The position numbers were made by a program, and so were the translations under genes. Below, in pieces: positions 33,470 through 35,705 of a stretch of 35,705 nt of DNA; position 1 is the stretch's first letter; the number at the start of each line of letters is the position of its first letter. The notes beneath the pieces were generated by a model. It was not told the DNA's origin. It saw only the letters and a list, made by a program, of their open reading frames with translations, and did no database searches. The DNA comes from an uncultured Geobacteraceae bacterium (GTDB taxonomy: Bacteria; Desulfobacterota; Desulfuromonadia; Geobacterales; Pseudopelobacteraceae), in NCBI GenBank assembly GCA_903925005.1, contig CAIYDX010000199.1, positions 1 through 35,705 on the forward strand. The letters run 5' to 3'.

Positions 33470-33960
33470 AAATGATTTCCTCCTGTTAAATAAGTGAAAA
33501 AGCGGGTTGAATTCGAAATGCTAAGTTTTTAAGCTGCGGCAAGCTTACTTCCACGCGCAATCATTCCGGCAATGATTGCGCGTGCATATGTTGCAAATGA
33601 TATTTATTATCAAAAACTAAACAAAAAAAATGGCACAGAGCAAAGACGCTAAGATTGCACGTCCATGATAATTTCTCTTAAATTCTCAAATTGAGTATGT
33701 TCTTACTGTGTTGAAGCGGACAACAGGTTGGCAATGCAAACCTTGGCCACAATAAGTGACAGACAGCTTTAATTCGTTTGGGGTAATAGTTATTGTTTGA
33801 GATTGAAAATGAATATAAATATCAATAGATAAAATGTTGCAGTCTGTCAAGCTGTTTTTTTGTGGGCGTCTGCGATGTATGCAGTCTTGAGATATGGAAA
33901 TAAAAGGTAAGCGGGTGCGGAAGCAGGTTCGTGAACAAATTCACGAATCTGATATAGGCT
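33470..33960. other. Intergenic region of about 490 bp
   Basis: AT-rich, without a supported gene. It holds a perfect hairpin at 33552-33584 (listed separately) and a smaller 8-bp hairpin TTCGTGAA / TTCACGAA at 33928-33947 just past the stop of the RlpA-like gene. The smaller one has no T tract. Promoters for the outer-membrane/Rieske pair are expected here, but no convincing box was identified. Confidence 0.4.
33552..33584. repeat. Perfect 14-bp inverted repeat upstream of outer-membrane gene
   Basis: CACGCGCAATCATT (33552-33565) and AATGATTGCGCGTG (33571-33584) are exact reverse complements around a CCGGC loop. It lies about 85 bp upstream of the outer-membrane protein start. No T tract follows on either strand. 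It could be an operator or a dispersed palindrome. Confidence 0.65.
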
Positions 33961-34452
33961 TTATGCCGGTTCTTCCAGTTTTTCTTCGAGGAGCGGGATG
34001 ATTACAACCCTGATCTTCCCCTTGCCCCACAGCCCGATTTTTTTGGCGGCGGCGCGTGAGAGGTCGATGAAGTGGAATGATTTTGGAGCACAGCGGTCGG
34101 TAATTGTTACGTGGACTTCCTGTTTGTTGACCGGATTGACAACTCTTACTACCGTGCCGAGCGGCAGGCTCTGGTGGGCGCCGGTCATTTTGTCCGGATT
34201 GTAGCGGTGACCGGAGGTAGTGCGACGCCACTCAAATCGGGTTGCATAGTACGACGCAAAGCCTTCGACCGATTCAAATGAGCTGCTTTTCAGAACAAGT
34301 TCTTCCAGGTTGGTTGGAATCCTTGTGGAGAGCTCATGCAGCAGAGCCAGATCGCTTTCCGGCAGCCCATTCGCGCGAGCTTCCGGTGAAAAAGACAACG
34401 CGGAGAAGAGAATCAAATATGCTGCTATCATACTGAATTTTAATTGAATCAT
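33961..34452 (-). CDS. RlpA-like double-psi beta-barrel protein
   Basis: Signal peptide at residues 1-27 (EARA cleavage). Residues about 62-157 are the RlpA double-psi beta-barrel: EGFASYYATRF..., SGHRYNPDKMTGAHQSLPLGTVVRVVNPVN, ITDRCAP (catalytic-type Asp), IDLSRAAAKKIGL and GKIRVVIIPL. It has 163 residues with no C-terminal SPOR domain, so it is the short form. Family members cleave peptidoglycan that lacks stem peptides and act at the septum. The insert FEWRRTT between the barrel's first elements is a little unusual. It stands alone: the next gene upstream has its own ribosome-binding site and a 31-nt gap. Lytic activity is not proven. Confidence 0.9.
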   Translation of the reverse strand: MIQLKFSMIAAYLILFSALSFSPEARANGLPESDLALLHELSTRIPTNLEELVLKSSSFESVEGFASYYATRFEWRRTTSGHRYNPDKMTGAHQSLPLGTVVRVVNPVNKQEVHVTITDRCAPKSFHFIDLSRAAAKKIGLWGKGKIRVVIIPLLEEKLEEPA

Positions 34453-34483
34453 TAGAGCCTTATACTATAGATACCGGTTTTGG

Positions 34484-35371
34484 TCAAGTTTTGTGCAGAT
34501 ATTCAGTAATCCCATCGAGTAAACCTCGCGGCTTGAATCCGAACACATGCTGCCATTCACCGTCACAGATACTCTCCTCCAGCAGCATCTGCAGCTGATC
34601 CATCGTGATCGGAAATTGCGGAATCTTCTGCAAATATGTGATAATAACCTTCATCAGAGCGAGCGGGATATGCGGTTTCCATGGTGATGCCCGCCCCATG
34701 GCTACGGCGACCATATCGATAAGTTCTTCGTAGCTCAGGCGGTCGTTACCGCATAATGGGTATGTCTGACCGATCGTTTCAGGCATCTTCAAAGCCGCAG
34801 CAAAACAGCGGGCAACATCATCGGCATGGACAGGCTGCAATCGGTAAGCGCCGCTGCCGATAACCGGCATGACCGGGGCAAGCCGCAACTGTGCCGCCAG
34901 CATATTTATAAACGCATCGTGCGGTCCGAAGATCAGTGCCGGGCGAAAAATGGTCCACTTGAGCCCGCTTTCCCGTACCAGCTCTTCAGCCTGCCATTTG
35001 GTCTGGTGATAAGCCGAGACCGCATTCGGTCTGGTTCCCAGAGCCGACATCTGCAGATAGCGGCTGATGCCATTCCCGGCAGCGGCCGCCAGCATGTTTG
35101 TCGTGGCCTGAACATGAAGCTTCTGAAAGGTGAGCCCTTTTGAAGGAAACTCGCGGATTACTCCGACCAGGTTGATGACGGCATCGCAGCCGGTCATGCC
35201 CGTGGCAAAACTCTCCAGACGGGTGACGTCACCTTCAATAGATTCGATGCCGCTCACTGCCGGGCCGCTCCTGCGGTGAACAAGCAGCCGCAGTTCGTGC
35301 CCCTGCTCACGGAGGGCACGACAGACATGTCCGCCGACAAAACCGGTTCCGCCGCTGATAAAGATTTTCAT
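34484..35371 (-). CDS. NAD(P)-binding atypical SDR, complex I NDUFA9-like
   Basis: Rossmann-fold protein of the atypical short-chain dehydrogenase group (295 residues). The dinucleotide loop is GGTGFVGGHV (residues 8-17), followed by RLLVHRR, INLVGVIREFPSKG, SALGTRPNAVSAYHQTKWQAEELV (Tyr and Lys in place, YxxTK) and FRPALIFGPHD. This combination is found in proteins annotated as NDUFA9-like or as epimerase/hydroxylase relatives. The true substrate is unknown, and many members are catalytically uncertain. Good ribosome-binding site (AGGAG, 7 nt). It precedes the RlpA-like gene in the same direction. No complex I genes are in the window. Confidence 0.88.
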   Translation of the reverse strand: MKIFISGGTGFVGGHVCRALREQGHELRLLVHRRSGPAVSGIESIEGDVTRLESFATGMTGCDAVINLVGVIREFPSKGLTFQKLHVQATTNMLAAAAGNGISRYLQMSALGTRPNAVSAYHQTKWQAEELVRESGLKWTIFRPALIFGPHDAFINMLAAQLRLAPVMPVIGSGAYRLQPVHADDVARCFAAALKMPETIGQTYPLCGNDRLSYEELIDMVAVAMGRASPWKPHIPLALMKVIITYLQKIPQFPITMDQLQMLLEESICDGEWQHVFGFKPRGLLDGITEYLHKT

Positions 35372-35460
35372 CTGGTCACTCCTGTTAAGGCTCAGTATAT
35401 CACAGAAATGAAAAAGGGCCGAAACTGCCAGCTAAACTGACCGGAGATTAGATGCGGGAA

Positions 35461-35489
35461 AGCCCGCTCCGATTGGCCGTGAGTGGGCT
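35461..35489. other. Hairpin in the gap upstream of the NDUFA9-like gene
   Basis: AGCCCGCTC (35461-35469) and GAGTGGGCT (35481-35489) pair over 9 positions with one G-U. It lies between the stop of the edge gene (35574) and the NDUFA9-like start, so it could be a terminator of the edge gene, though it lacks a long T tract. Confidence 0.4.
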
Positions 35490-35573
35490 ATAAAATTCTG
35501 GGTTGTGACGAAGATTATACGTTTGCGGTCACTTCATCATGAAGCCTGTGAATTGCCTTAAAAATTTTCGCTT

Positions 35574-35705
35574 CTATCCCCAAGACAAAGGTTGGGGTGT
35601 AGCAATCCCGCCGTAGAGGGTTCTTCTAAGTTGAGTTCCTGCGGCAAATCTAAGTACGTTGTTTAGTTGTTCCAGTATCGGCTTTGCCTGCATTACGATC
35701 TTTGA
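35574..35705 (-). CDS. 3' end of an unidentified gene cut by the window edge
   Basis: An open minus-strand frame of 43 codons enters from the right edge and stops at TAG (35574-35576). It reads SKIVMQAKPILEQLNNVLRF and then AAGTQLRRTLYGG and a short Pro/Gln end. Not recognised. No stop interrupts it, but 43 codons is short enough to be chance, so this is only a probable partial gene. It would be transcribed in the same direction as the NDUFA9-like gene. Confidence 0.35.
   Translation of the reverse strand, partial: SKIVMQAKPILEQLNNVLRFAAGTQLRRTLYGGIATPQPLSWG

Noticed and set aside
33928..33947. Terminator of the RlpA-like gene
   Set aside because: Only an 8-bp AT/GC mixed stem with no T tract on the minus strand.

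Overview
The window looks like a chromosomal segment of a deltaproteobacterial (Desulfuromonadia) relative of Geobacter. This is inferred from gene content: CHASE2-cyclase with FecR, mtnA-glnE, a split ChrA, a full ModE-porin-ModABC set, and a Rieske/outer-membrane pair. No rRNA gene is present to confirm it. Most genes lie on the minus strand in short operons with overlapping or 1-2 nt junctions.

Left edge (1 to about 2120): AT-richer DNA with small orphan genes, a possible transposase remnant and a His-rich protein. It ends at the 3' part of a tRNA-Leu (anticodon CAG) that lacks its acceptor 5' strand and D arm but keeps a terminator. This is the usual scar of an element integrated in a tRNA gene, so 1 to about 2016 is read as one end of a genomic island.

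2358-13701: a membrane-anchored orphan gene, then a five-gene minus-strand operon. In order of transcription it encodes a giant secreted repeat protein, a small lipoprotein, a TPR plus beta-barrel outer-membrane protein, a FecR-domain periplasmic protein and a CHASE2 adenylate cyclase. The giant gene is split by one in-frame TGA exactly where its repeat demands TGG (Trp). The set reads as an export/surface module wired to cAMP signalling.

13914-18866: housekeeping genes glnE and mtnA (translationally coupled) and a periplasmic Cache sensor. 19013-23258: a two-gene chromate transporter, then an acidic orphan protein followed by a SNF2-family helicase. 23328-25938: a phosphofructokinase with mixed ATP/PPi signature residues, a REP-like palindromic repeat, and a DisA_N-like (DACNV-type) protein.

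25953-31112: molybdate block. ModE is encoded upstream, followed by a gap with a ModE-type operator, an outer-membrane porin and ModA, ModB and ModC, all minus strand. modE carries a strong internal Shine-Dalgarno and ATG that would release a free di-Mop (ModG-like) molbindin.

31231-35705: a glutamine amidotransferase, a Tat-type Rieske lipoprotein with an outer-membrane protein, an RlpA-like protein, an NDUFA9-like NAD(P)-binding protein, and the 3' end of an unidentified gene at the right edge.
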